Assembly (NCBI GenBank): GCA_014960805.1
Contig: CP063163.1
Span: 793,001 to 857,000 of the forward strand
Origin: Cytobacillus suaedae
GTDB lineage: Bacteria > Bacillota > Bacilli > Bacillales > Bacillaceae_L
Length of the DNA: 64,000 bases
Reading direction: 5' to 3'
In this document: positions 50,552 to 58,763 of the stretch, one piece after another
Position numbering within the stretch: the first letter of the stretch is position 1
Layout of the letters: the number at the start of each line of letters is the position of its first letter
The notes under the pieces: generated by a model
Told to the model about the DNA's origin: nothing
The model's input: the letters and a program-made list of their open reading frames with translations, nothing else
The model's database searches: none
Made by a program: the position numbers and the translations under genes

Positions 50552-52684
50552 CTATAAGTTAATTTTCTTCTTATCGTTTTCAACCCATTGCCTAGCTGGA
50601 TAATGAGATTTCAGAGGAAGAACCTCAGCCTTTTCAGCCTCTTGCTGTTGCTTATATTTCTTTTTCTTCTGTTTGTCTGTAAAATTCTTCAACCCTTCAC
50701 CGAATAAATTTAGACCGATGATTGTAAGAGCAATAGCTAGTGATGGGAAGAACGCAATCCATGGAGCTACATGAATATCTCTTAATGAGTCAGACAGCAA
50801 TGATGGCCATGTGTAAGTAAGATTAACTACCGTTAAACCTACGTCTGGATCCCATTCCATTTTTTGCGCTAAAAATACGTCTACAATTCCTAATCCGCCA
50901 AGGAGGACCATAATTCGTGCCATATCACTTATGAAAATAAAAGTTATCTGTTGATATATGTTTGGAATGTAGTGTCTAGTAATCAAGTTAAACCAATTTG
51001 TACCCGTTGCTACTGCTGCTACTAAGTATTCTGTCTTATTAATCTTCTTAAACTCCTGTCTTATAATCTCACTAATTCTTCCAATATCTAAGAGAGCGAT
51101 AACGAACAGCAAGACAACATAACGGTTAGTAGACTCTAGTAAAGAAGGTAGGTTTCCAACTAACATAACTAAAATAAGTGTTGGCAAAAATGAAAGCATG
51201 CTATTTGTGAACCCGAGTAGAGTTTTAGTACCTCTATTGTTAGAGGCAAAATACCCAAGCGGTATGCTAATGAGAAAACGTAACACTACAATAATCATTA
51301 GTTGCAGAAGAGTTTCTTTTGCCCCAAGTACAATAATGCTAAAAAGGTCACGGCCTTCTTGATCTGTCCCAAACCAATAGGTATCTCCTGGTGGAACAGG
51401 CGCTTTATATAATTTCATATTTTCATCGTATTTGACTCGGAAGCCTTCTAGTTCAGTATCAACAAAAGGCAGCGAAGGCCCTATTAAAGCAATGAAAGAG
51501 ATTCCAACCAAGATGAAGATTCCTAAAGCAAAAGAGGGATATTCCTTAATCATAATAAACACTTTTTTAGGAATTTTCACGAAAGAGAATGCTAAAATAG
51601 AAAAATAAATTTTCTTTAAAGTCTTAAAGGGAAATATTAAGAGCACATAAACTACTAGCTTCATTATATTTAACAGAAATGTCGTGAAAAAATAATATAC
51701 TAGCTTAACAATATTGGAAGGGATTGCTTTGATCAACGCAAACATCTGCCTAACAATCTTGAATCTTTTTACCTGTATTGTAGATTCAGATAATTCTTGT
51801 TCCAGGCTTATAGGGATGATACAAAATTTTATAATATCCGTCATCCATACACTGATTAATACCAATAATAGCATAGGGAAGAGAAGTCCAAGAACTACAT
51901 TTGCGTCATGTTCCTTAAGTGACACAATCAATTGATGACCAGCACCTCTATAAAAGCATATTCTTTCAATGATTGGCAAACTGCTAAGGATAATTAGTAT
52001 TGTTGTTTGTGTATAACTGAAAATCGTTGGCCATGCATTCCAAAGCAAATGTTTCATTGTAATCTTTTGTTGGCCAATTCCTTTTGACATGGCAGTTCTA
52101 ACATAATCCTTATCTTTTTCTACCATTAAAGATTGATAGGTAATATTTGCTATGTAAAAGATAGGGGTGATGCTGATAATTGTGATAGGCAATAAGATAT
52201 TGAACCAAGTTTCGTGTCCAAATAAATCCAGTTCCTCAATTACACTTGCTCGCATGAGCGAAATGAGTCCAAATTGCACAGTAATGAGCAGAAAAAAGTC
52301 AGGAACAGTACCAAAGAAGAGATGGTTTATCTTGTGTAATTTACTTTGTATTTTACTCTCTCTAACAACAAAACGGGAAATTCCTAAAATAAATCCAAGG
52401 ATAATACTGATGATAAAAGCAGGAATGATAATCTTTAAGCTTTTTCCATACGTCTCGGAAACAATATCATTCACGGGAACTGGATGCTCTATTGACATCC
52501 CAAACGACATTGTAGTAATTAGATTTCGATAATAATCAAAAATCGCTTGAACCATAAAACTCCAATTTGTTTTGTTGAAAAAGTACACGTCCACAGTTGA
52601 AATGAACACTAAATAAACGATCGCTGTAGAAGCGAGAAGAAGGAGAATAAAGTTTTTTAACATTTTGTTCATTAATAAAAACAT
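50552..52684 (-). CDS. Fused two-domain oligopeptide-type ABC permease
   Basis: A 710-residue membrane protein that looks like an OppB-type and an OppC-type permease in one chain. The first half has the inner-membrane domain ending in the coupling loop VRTAMSKGIGQQKITMKHLLWNAWP; a basic, hydrophobic linker (about 295-400) follows; the second half has the OppC marks YWFGTDQEGRDLFS, the coupling loop YLVAAVATGTNWFNLITRHYIPN and LGLTVVNLTYTWPSLLSDS, then a charged tail. No ATPase or binding protein is beside it. GGGG is before the ATG. Substrate unknown; such permeases usually carry peptides or metal chelates. Confidence 0.85.
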   Translation of the reverse strand: MFLLMNKMLKNFILLLLASTAIVYLVFISTVDVYFFNKTNWSFMVQAIFDYYRNLITTMSFGMSIEHPVPVNDIVSETYGKSLKIIIPAFIISIILGFILGISRFVVRESKIQSKLHKINHLFFGTVPDFFLLITVQFGLISLMRASVIEELDLFGHETWFNILLPITIISITPIFYIANITYQSLMVEKDKDYVRTAMSKGIGQQKITMKHLLWNAWPTIFSYTQTTILIILSSLPIIERICFYRGAGHQLIVSLKEHDANVVLGLLFPMLLLVLISVWMTDIIKFCIIPISLEQELSESTIQVKRFKIVRQMFALIKAIPSNIVKLVYYFFTTFLLNIMKLVVYVLLIFPFKTLKKIYFSILAFSFVKIPKKVFIMIKEYPSFALGIFILVGISFIALIGPSLPFVDTELEGFRVKYDENMKLYKAPVPPGDTYWFGTDQEGRDLFSIIVLGAKETLLQLMIIVVLRFLISIPLGYFASNNRGTKTLLGFTNSMLSFLPTLILVMLVGNLPSLLESTNRYVVLLFVIALLDIGRISEIIRQEFKKINKTEYLVAAVATGTNWFNLITRHYIPNIYQQITFIFISDMARIMVLLGGLGIVDVFLAQKMEWDPDVGLTVVNLTYTWPSLLSDSLRDIHVAPWIAFFPSLAIALTIIGLNLFGEGLKNFTDKQKKKKYKQQQEAEKAEVLPLKSHYPARQWVENDKKKINL

Positions 52685-53165
52685 AATTATTTACCCCGCT
52701 TAAAAATTTTAAATATTGTTAAAATTTAATATAATTGTAATATATGTAATAATCAACCATTATTTGTAAGATGAAATTGCTTTGTCGAATAAAAGTAGTA
52801 TCCTACCTTATAGGATAATTCTTCCAATATAGTTAGTTCTAGAGGTAATATTTAGAGGGGAAAGTACTAGTACATAGATGGGACAATAGTATTAGATAGA
52901 TTAACAATGCAGTAAATTCATCAGTTAAAGTTATATTTGAAAAGTAGTTATGCATAAACTTTTAAATAATGCTCAAGAAAAAAAGAATTCGACAATACAG
53001 CTTTTCATCTTAGTCAAAATAGAAGTTCTTGTTCAATTATTAATACTCAGATACTAAAATGTTGGATCCTAATTAAAAAAGAGACTTGAAAATCTTCAGA
53101 AAATTATTTCTATTATTTTAGTATAATTGTATAATGATAGAAAATATAAAAAAGGGGGAAGTCAA
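52685..53165. other. AT-rich intergenic region, no gene found
   Basis: About 480 bases between the permease gene and yhaR. Very AT-rich, with no frame that has a ribosome site. Two TATAAT boxes (53122-53127 and 53130-53135) lie just before the yhaR ribosome site without a good -35. The stretch next to the permease (52705-52745) is an AT-rich partial dyad (AAATATTGTTAAAATTTAATAT). Confidence 0.6.
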
Positions 53166-53951
53166 ATGACAATACAAACTGCACCAGTTCTGTTAAATGT
53201 GGAAGGTAGAGTTGCTACACTTGTTTTAAACCGACCGGAGGTTCTAAACGCAATGGATGTTCCTATGCTTGGTGAGATTGTGGAAAAGCTAAAGGGATTG
53301 GCAACTAACGATTCAGTTGATGTGTTAGTGTTAACTGGTTCTGGCCGCGGTTTTTCTGCTGGAGGCGATATAAAATCAATGCTAAGCTCGACGGACGAAT
53401 CAGCGTTTCTTCCTGTAATGGAGACAATTAGTGAAATGATGGTTACATTATATTCACTTCCGAAGCTTGTAATTAGCGCTATCCATGGACCAGCGGCAGG
53501 TCTTGGTCTAAGCTTTGCGCTAGCTGCAGACTATATTATCGCCGAAAAACAATCGAAGGTTGCAATGAACTTTATCGGAATCGGTCTAATTCCAGATGGT
53601 GGGGGCCACTTCTTTTTAGAACGTAGATTGGGCGAGACAAAAACAAAGCAGGTTATTTGGGAAGGCAAATCAATGGGGGCAGAGGAAGCATATGCTCTAG
53701 GATTAGTGGATCAGATAGTTGATGGAGACCTCCAGACCGCTGTAACTGACAAGGTTAACGAATGGTTACATAAACCAGTTAAAGCAATGATAAAAACAAA
53801 AAAGATCCTTTCAGACGCTGGTAAGCAAAACCTATTAAATGTTCTAGAGCTTGAAAAGTATGGTCAGCAAGAAATGAGAAGAACAAAGGACCATCATGAA
53901 GGTGTTCAAGCATTTTTAGAAAAGAGAAGACCAAACTTTATAGGCAAATAA
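53166..53951 (+). CDS. yhaR: Enoyl-CoA hydratase/isomerase family protein YhaR
   Basis: A 261-residue crotonase-fold protein. The oxyanion-hole segments GRGFSAGGDIKSML and HGPAAGLGLSFALAADYIIA are clear. Where classic hydratase has two glutamates, the second acidic residue here is Asp in GLIPDGGG and the first is not evident, so it may be an isomerase or hydratase of the PaaG/PaaB kind. The ATG after AAAGGGGGAA is chosen; the frame opens 39 bases earlier. The place before yhaQ and yhaP follows B. subtilis. Confidence 0.88.
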   Translation: MTIQTAPVLLNVEGRVATLVLNRPEVLNAMDVPMLGEIVEKLKGLATNDSVDVLVLTGSGRGFSAGGDIKSMLSSTDESAFLPVMETISEMMVTLYSLPKLVISAIHGPAAGLGLSFALAADYIIAEKQSKVAMNFIGIGLIPDGGGHFFLERRLGETKTKQVIWEGKSMGAEEAYALGLVDQIVDGDLQTAVTDKVNEWLHKPVKAMIKTKKILSDAGKQNLLNVLELEKYGQQEMRRTKDHHEGVQAFLEKRRPNFIGK

Positions 53952-53954
53952 ATA

Positions 53955-53993
53955 AAAGAACTAGGTTGTGAAGATCACAATCTAGTTCTTTTT
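53955..53993 (+). terminator. Terminator after yhaR
   Basis: AAAGAACTAG and TTGTG, loop AAGAT, CACAA and CTAGTTCTTT, then T. Confidence 0.88.
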
Positions 53994-54000
53994 GGTTATA

Positions 54001-54187
54001 GCGGTCTGACAGACCGTTATTTATACGAAATGCTTAGATTTATTGACTTAAACGGACTCAGATACCGCTATTTAATAAATTTTGAACCAAAATGTCCTAA
54101 AATTCATCAAATAAATGCCTCTGAGTCCGAGAAAGAACAAAAATTACACTCTAAATCGAAAATAACGGCCTATGAGTCCGGTAAATC
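54001..54187. repeat. GGACTCAGAG hairpin repeat, second location
   Basis: CGGACTCAGATACCGCTATTT (54053-54073) and AAAATAACGGCCTATGAGTC (54159-54178) are inverted arms like those at 21475/21632; TCTGAGTCCGAG (54119-54130) is an inner half-arm. In front, CGGTCTG-A-CAGACCG (54002-54016) is a tight hairpin that reuses the ACCGTTATTT end. The trailing GAGTCCGGTAAATCT is the same as at 21646. Confidence 0.75.
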
Positions 54188-54197
54188 TCAAAACCAA

Positions 54198-54383
54198 TTA
54201 TCGATGGAATAAAACCAGCTTTCCAGCAGAAGATGTACAACGATGTGTTGTTTCAAGATAATTTTTTTCTGCTAGCATTTTCTCTCCAATTTCCTTCGCT
54301 TCCTTTTCAGTAGCAGCCTCGAAAGACTCATCCAATAACGTCTCACCGCTCTTATCAAATACCGTTAACTTATAAATTCCCAT
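54198..54383 (-). CDS. yhzD: YhzD-like small protein
   Basis: A 61-residue soluble protein starting MGIYKLTVFDKSGETLLDESFEA, with an alpha-beta pattern and the TEKEAKEIGEKMLAEKNYLETTHRCTSSAGKLVL core. AAAGGAG precedes the ATG. Size, first strand and position beside yhaR/yhaQ agree with YhzD of B. subtilis, recalled from memory. Function unknown. Confidence 0.72.
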   Translation of the reverse strand: MGIYKLTVFDKSGETLLDESFEAATEKEAKEIGEKMLAEKNYLETTHRCTSSAGKLVLFHR

Positions 54384-54497
54384 AATCCACTTTCTCCTTT
54401 AAAAGATTCTGATATTTATTACTATTCTTACATACTTTTAAAATTCCTGCAAACGCATAACTCAAGGAAAATTATCGGTTTTAAATATATTAGACTA

Positions 54498-54690
54498 GAG
54501 TGGATTGGAGCGGAAGGCACTTGACTCCTGCGGGAAATGAGGAAAGTGCGAGACACAAAGGCGGTTACGCCGAGGAGGCTCGCATTCCTCCCCGATGGGA
54601 ATTCGCCCTTGAAAAAGCCGGCATTTGGGCTTTTTAATAATTCCCCGCGGAAAGCCAGTATCTGCAGCGCAAAGGAACGATCTAAATTCA
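54498..54690 (+). repeat. Palindromic element, copy C, with inner insert
   Basis: Same arms as copies A and B (GAGTGGATTGGAGCGGAAGG ... GCAGCGCAAAGGAACGATC), but after CCTCCCCG a ~50-base segment (54594-54643) is inserted: GATGGGAATTCGCCCTTG, then AAAAAGCC-GGCATTT-GGGCTTTTT, then AATTCC. The insert also occurs in the split copy at 9488. Confidence 0.85.
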
Positions 54691-54821
54691 AAGTACAATA
54701 AATAAAACCTACCACTCATTTTCCAAATTATGATATTTTTAGAAAGATATGAAGAAATTATGAAACTATATTATAGTTCTTTCGTAATAGTAGTTGGATG
54801 GATGCAAAAGGAGGAATAGAG

Positions 54822-55721
54822 ATGGCATTAACTTTACAAAATGTTACAAAACGTTTTGGTAGCTTTACAGCAGTAGATAACTTATCAATAGAAATACCCG
54901 AGAAAGAAATGTTTGGCTTCTTAGGAGCAAACGGTGCTGGTAAAACAACAACCTTTCGTATGATTCTAGGCTTATTGGATTCCACCGAGGGGAAAATCTC
55001 TTGGGATGGTAAACCTATTAATTACGATACAAGCCATATTGTAGGCTATCTACCTGAAGAAAGAGGCTTATATCCGAAAATGAAAGTCCAGGATCAACTA
55101 ATTTATCTTGGAAGATTAAGAGGAATGCAAAAACAAGATATCCTAAAGCAACTAGAATATTGGCTGGAAAGATTTAAGGTGCCAGAGTACTTAAACAAGA
55201 AAGTAGAAGAATTATCTAAGGGGAATCAACAAAAAATTCAATTTATCGCTTCTGTTCTTCATAAGCCAAGATTACTTATTTTAGATGAACCTTTTAGTGG
55301 ATTAGACCCAGTGAATGTTGAACTTTTAAAAGAAGCTGTTTTAGATTTGAAAAATCAAGGAACATCCATTGTGTTCTCAAGTCACCGAATGGAACATGTT
55401 GAAGAGTTATGTGAACACTTATGTATTATGCACCGAGGTAAACCAATTGTTCATGGTGCACTGAAGGATATTAAACGATCATTCGGGAAGAAAAATGTAA
55501 TTGTTCATGCTGATTTTGATTTATCGCATTTGGAAAATGCTCAAGGTGTAGTCAAGTTCAAGCAGACAAGTGAAGGTGTGCATTTACAAGTTGAAAATGA
55601 GGGAGTCTCCCAACATATCTTTGAAGAGATTGCTGGTAAAGGATTTGTAAGAAAGTTCTCACTAGAAGAGCCTTCATTAAATGATATCTTTATTGAAAAG
55701 GTAGGTGCTTCTTATGAATAA
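54822..55721 (+). CDS. yhaQ: ABC transporter ATPase YhaQ
   Basis: Sodium-efflux-type (NatA-like) ATPase, 299 residues: Walker A GANGAGKTTTFRM, Q-loop YLPEERGLYP, signature ELSKGNQQKIQF, Walker B LLILDEPFSGLDPVN, H-loop VFSSHRMEH, then a C-terminal domain of about 90 residues. AGGAGG precedes the ATG; the frame opens 24 bases earlier. It overlaps yhaP by 8 bases, and the pair makes one exporter. The natural substrate is not known; NatAB exports sodium. Confidence 0.9.
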   Translation: MALTLQNVTKRFGSFTAVDNLSIEIPEKEMFGFLGANGAGKTTTFRMILGLLDSTEGKISWDGKPINYDTSHIVGYLPEERGLYPKMKVQDQLIYLGRLRGMQKQDILKQLEYWLERFKVPEYLNKKVEELSKGNQQKIQFIASVLHKPRLLILDEPFSGLDPVNVELLKEAVLDLKNQGTSIVFSSHRMEHVEELCEHLCIMHRGKPIVHGALKDIKRSFGKKNVIVHADFDLSHLENAQGVVKFKQTSEGVHLQVENEGVSQHIFEEIAGKGFVRKFSLEEPSLNDIFIEKVGASYE

Positions 55722-56970
55722 ATTTTGGTTAATCCTTTTTCATACCTATTGGAGCAAGTTGAAATCGAAATCCTTTATAATAACTACAATTATTACAGCG
55801 GTTATTGTTCTAGGATTAACAAATATCCAAACAATCATTAATATGTTTGATAAAGGTGATGATGATCGTAAAATTGCTGTTATTGATGAGACAGGGGAAT
55901 TATACCCACTCTTTGAACAACAGTTTCAAGTTTTTTCAGATAAACTAGCGGTCGAACAGTTTACAGGTTCAGTTGAGGAAGCCAAATTAAAAGTATCTGA
56001 GGGAGAATATGCAGGTCTCTTAGAAATATCCTATGATGAAGAACAGCTTCCACAGGGTTTATTTAGTGCCATGTCAATTACAGATTCAGAGGCATATTCA
56101 CAGCTTGAACAGGCGTTACAACAGCTTAAGGTATCCTTAGCTACTGCAAAGCTAGGATTAACAGCTGAACAGGTAAATCAACTGTATGTCCCAGTTTTGT
56201 TTGAAAAAGTTGCTTTAGAAGAAGATGCTAAGTCAGAAGAAGAATTGGACCAGGCACGTGGGCTGGTATATATTTTATTATTTGTCATCTACTTTGCAGT
56301 TATCATGTATGCAAGTATGATCGCAATGGAAGTAGCAACAGAGAAATCTTCACGTGTAATGGAGATTTTAATTTCAAGTGTGTCTCCTATTAAGCTAATG
56401 TTTGGGAAAATCCTAGGTATTGCTTTATTAAGTATCACACAATTTGCGTTTATTTTAACAATCGGTTATCTTTCTTTAAGATTAAACCCTACTAACAGTA
56501 ATGAAGGAATTTTTTCTGTTTTTGGATTAAGTGATGTTCCTGTAGCTACTTTTATTTATGCGATTATCTTTTTCGTGTTAGGTTATCTTCTTTTTGCAAC
56601 ATTAGCTGCATTTTTAGGCTCATTAGTTAGTCGAATTGAAGATGTTCAGCAGATGATTACACCTATGACATTGTTAATTGTTATTGCATTTATGATCGCT
56701 ATGTTTGGACTTGGGAAACCAGAAGCACCATTTATCACGGTTACGTCTTTCATCCCATTCTTTGCACCAATGATTATGTTTTTACGGGTTGGGATGTTAA
56801 ATGTCCCAATTTGGGAAGTGGCGTTATGTATTGGATTACTTGTAACAACGATTGTGCTTTTAGCAGTATTCGGGGCTCGTGTTTATCGTGGAGGCGTCCT
56901 AATGTATGGAAAGAGTTCGTCATTTAAGGATATTAAAAAAGCCCTACAACTAACGAAAAATGAAAAGTAA
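55714..56970 (+). CDS. yhaP: ABC transporter permease YhaP (NatB-like)
   Basis: 418 residues of the ABC-2 type. One N-terminal helix (about 20-38), a large soluble extracellular domain (about 50-175), and five or six helices at the C-terminus with the family segment MIAMEVATEKSSRVMEILISSVSPIKLMFGKILG and SRIEDVQQMITPMTLL. The ATG with AAGGTAGG upstream is chosen over a GTG 9 bases earlier. Works with YhaQ. A terminator follows. Confidence 0.9.
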   Translation: MNKFWLILFHTYWSKLKSKSFIITTIITAVIVLGLTNIQTIINMFDKGDDDRKIAVIDETGELYPLFEQQFQVFSDKLAVEQFTGSVEEAKLKVSEGEYAGLLEISYDEEQLPQGLFSAMSITDSEAYSQLEQALQQLKVSLATAKLGLTAEQVNQLYVPVLFEKVALEEDAKSEEELDQARGLVYILLFVIYFAVIMYASMIAMEVATEKSSRVMEILISSVSPIKLMFGKILGIALLSITQFAFILTIGYLSLRLNPTNSNEGIFSVFGLSDVPVATFIYAIIFFVLGYLLFATLAAFLGSLVSRIEDVQQMITPMTLLIVIAFMIAMFGLGKPEAPFITVTSFIPFFAPMIMFLRVGMLNVPIWEVALCIGLLVTTIVLLAVFGARVYRGGVLMYGKSSSFKDIKKALQLTKNEK

Positions 56971-56981
56971 GCTTACGAACT

Positions 56982-57017
56982 AAGGATGAAACCTAAAAAG
57001 GTTTTATCCTTTTTTTA
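56982..57017 (+). terminator. Terminator of yhaQP
   Basis: AAGGATGAAACC, loop TAAAAA, GGTTTTATCCTT and seven T. Confidence 0.9.
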
Positions 57018-57094
57018 GATATCAGTAATCTAGAACCTATAGGTATGTACCTGAATAGCCTAATGTAGAAAGTGATCTAGAGGTGAGAGAAACA

Positions 57095-57604
57095 ATGAAT
57101 CCAATGGACTTTTTTAATAGAAAGGATGGGGGTTATCCCTTCTACTCTATGCCGCAACCTGAGTTCACGCCGGAGAATATGCATGACCTAAAGAAAAAGA
57201 TAAGGCAATACCAATCTGTGTTAAATGAAGAATTTTGGGGAGATATTCAAGGATTGGGAACCAGAAAAAGAAACAAAATTCAAATTATCCCTATTGAAAT
57301 TTGGGAAAGCGATGAGAATGTTTTCCTACTTGTTGCTGCACCGGGATTATCGACGATTAATCATGCTAAAATTATTTTTCAAAATGACCAGATTTTAACT
57401 TTAAAAATTAAGACACATTCCATGAAACCTGCTGGTGCACATACCATATTAGACACTGAGTTTCCTCAGCATTCGTATGAAAGAGAAATCTTCTTGAAAG
57501 TATCAGTGATTACTTCTGATTATTCTTCCAGTTATGAAGATGGAGTTCTCACATATGTTTTTAGGAAAGTAAAAGATACGTTAGATATCCCGTTTGATTT
57601 TTAA
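57095..57604 (+). CDS. Hsp20-fold protein, probably spore-related
   Basis: 169 residues with an N-terminal aromatic and Met-rich tail (MNPMDFFNRKDGGYPFYSMPQPE) and an alpha-crystallin-like domain (about 70-165): IEIWESDENVFLLVAAPGL, HAKIIFQNDQILTLKIK and EREIFLKVSV, the standard strands of small heat-shock proteins. The GVLTYVFRK strand closes it. The ATG with GAGGTGAG 7 bases upstream is used; a GTG 12 bases earlier lies in that site. The next gene is 17 bases on. Spore coat proteins CotM and CotP have the same fold; this is likely a divergent relative. Confidence 0.75.
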   Translation: MNPMDFFNRKDGGYPFYSMPQPEFTPENMHDLKKKIRQYQSVLNEEFWGDIQGLGTRKRNKIQIIPIEIWESDENVFLLVAAPGLSTINHAKIIFQNDQILTLKIKTHSMKPAGAHTILDTEFPQHSYEREIFLKVSVITSDYSSSYEDGVLTYVFRKVKDTLDIPFDF

Positions 57605-57621
57605 AGGGGGAGGAGAAGACC

Positions 57622-57942
57622 ATTCCACAAATTGAAATAAATATAGGGAATTTTAAAGTATTCAGTATTTCAGAAACTTCTGCTTTAGTTGTAGGAAGAG
57701 GACAGTTTGAAGATATGAAAAGTCATTCTAAGACAACCAACGGTGTTGGTAGTGCATACGGTGATGGATCTTACATTAATATGAGTCCACGACATTCACC
57801 AGTGAATGACCCAAATGTATTTAATTATAGTCAGAATCTCCAGCCCTATTATTATCCATATTACTATCCTGTACCTAATTACATCTATCCGATGGATGTT
57901 AATGCTCAATTTAATCCCTATATAAACAGAAATCCATACTAG
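57622..57942 (+). CDS. GerPA/GerPF-like spore protein with probable ATT start
   Basis: 106 residues. Coding reads on without break upstream of the first ATG (57715), as IPQIEINIGNFKVFSISETS and ALVVGRGQFEDMKSHSKT, which resembles the core of GerPA/GerPF germination proteins (short strand, SIS, FGD-like turn, SxSKT, then GSG..G.G). No ATG, GTG or TTG fits; ATT at 57622 is 6 bases after GGGGGAGGAG and would give MPQIEI if it were ATG. The tail is Tyr, Pro and Asn-rich (YYYPYYYPVPNY), as in spore coat proteins. It follows an Hsp20-type gene. Confidence 0.72.
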   Translation: MPQIEINIGNFKVFSISETSALVVGRGQFEDMKSHSKTTNGVGSAYGDGSYINMSPRHSPVNDPNVFNYSQNLQPYYYPYYYPVPNYIYPMDVNAQFNPYINRNPY

Positions 57943-57980
57943 TAAACTCACCTTCAGATGGAGGTGAGTTTACTACTTTT
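57941..57980 (+). terminator. Terminator after the GerPA-like gene
   Basis: AGTAAACTCACCT, loop TCAGATGG, AGGTGAGTTTACT, then ACTTTT. Thirteen paired bases. Confidence 0.85.
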
Positions 57981-58022
57981 AAAGTAAAAAAGTACATCTC
58001 AAATAATCTTGAAATGCACTAA

Positions 58023-58289
58023 TTAATCTTCTAGTCCTAAAGAGGATTGTCTGATGGGCATCATATTATCTGAACCATCAGGGTCATAAACAGGTGAGGC
58101 AATTGGCTGAAAGTTGTTTGATACAAAGTCTCCAAACGTTTGACCTGATATAAGATTATTTTTAACCTGACTATCTAATGACTGAAAAAAGGATTCCCCA
58201 ACAGTAAAGGCAGCATTTGTTTCCATTTGGTTAATCTTAATACCACCCAAAAATACAATACCTACCGGTTCAAAATCACCTATTGCCAT
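58023..58289 (-). CDS. GerPA/GerPF-like spore protein
   Basis: 88 residues starting MAIGDFEPVGIVFLGGIKIN. The pattern, short strand, INQMETNAAFTVGESFFQSLDSQVKNN, then GQTFGDFVSNNF, resembles the GerPA/GerPF family of inner coat proteins that let germinants through. The tail is acidic. The start is the ATG, with TGAGG 3 and AAGGTG 8 bases upstream. It lies 15 bases downstream of the Hsp20 gene at 58305 on the same strand. Confidence 0.7.
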   Translation of the reverse strand: MAIGDFEPVGIVFLGGIKINQMETNAAFTVGESFFQSLDSQVKNNLISGQTFGDFVSNNFQPIASPVYDPDGSDNMMPIRQSSLGLED

Positions 58290-58304
58290 TTTCCTCACAC
58301 CTTA

Positions 58305-58670
58305 TCATTTAGTTAGATGAATTTCTAAAATCCCATTTACATAGTTAAATTGGACGTTCTGTTTATCTATATTTTGGGGTACGTTCATAACCCGATGAAA
58401 GGGACCTTGAAAAATTTCTTGAGCGAGAACTTTACTTGTGTGCTCTGGTCTCTCCGTTACGACTTTTCCACTAATTTCAAGCTGGTTTCGGTCATTAAAG
58501 AAAATGTTTAAATTTTTCTTTTTAACACCAGGAAGGCTTATACGGATGTAGTATCCTTCAACCGTTTCAAAAACGTCTGCTTTTGGAGCACGAACTTCGA
58601 CTCCCTTTGATACCGGCTGCGATACCTGTGGGTTCCTCTGCATAGCTTGAAGATTTTTGTGGTAATTCAT
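58305..58670 (-). CDS. Small heat-shock protein, Hsp20 family
   Basis: 121 residues: a short N-terminal arm, then the alpha-crystallin domain from about 34 (KADVFETVEGYYIRISLPGVKKKNLNIFFND, NQLEISGKV, GPFHRVMNVPQNIDKQNVQFNYVNGILEIHL). The conserved NGILEI strand is present and the C-terminal IxI tail is missing. GGAGGG is 6 bases before this ATG; the frame opens 42 bases further up. It is paired with a GerPA/F-like gene, mirroring the Hsp20-GerPA-like pair on the other strand. Confidence 0.85.
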   Translation of the reverse strand: MNYHKNLQAMQRNPQVSQPVSKGVEVRAPKADVFETVEGYYIRISLPGVKKKNLNIFFNDRNQLEISGKVVTERPEHTSKVLAQEIFQGPFHRVMNVPQNIDKQNVQFNYVNGILEIHLTK

Positions 58671-58763
58671 ATCAATCCCTCCATCGGAATAAGTATTATA
58701 TAGTTTATTCAAGATTTATTAGCATGTGAATAAAAGCTTTTTTAATCTTAGGGAGGGAAATTG

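Noticed and set aside
54428-54719. Two minus-strand frames over the element at 54498
   Set aside because: They are read from the repeat itself, without ribosome sites, and similar frames appear at other copies.
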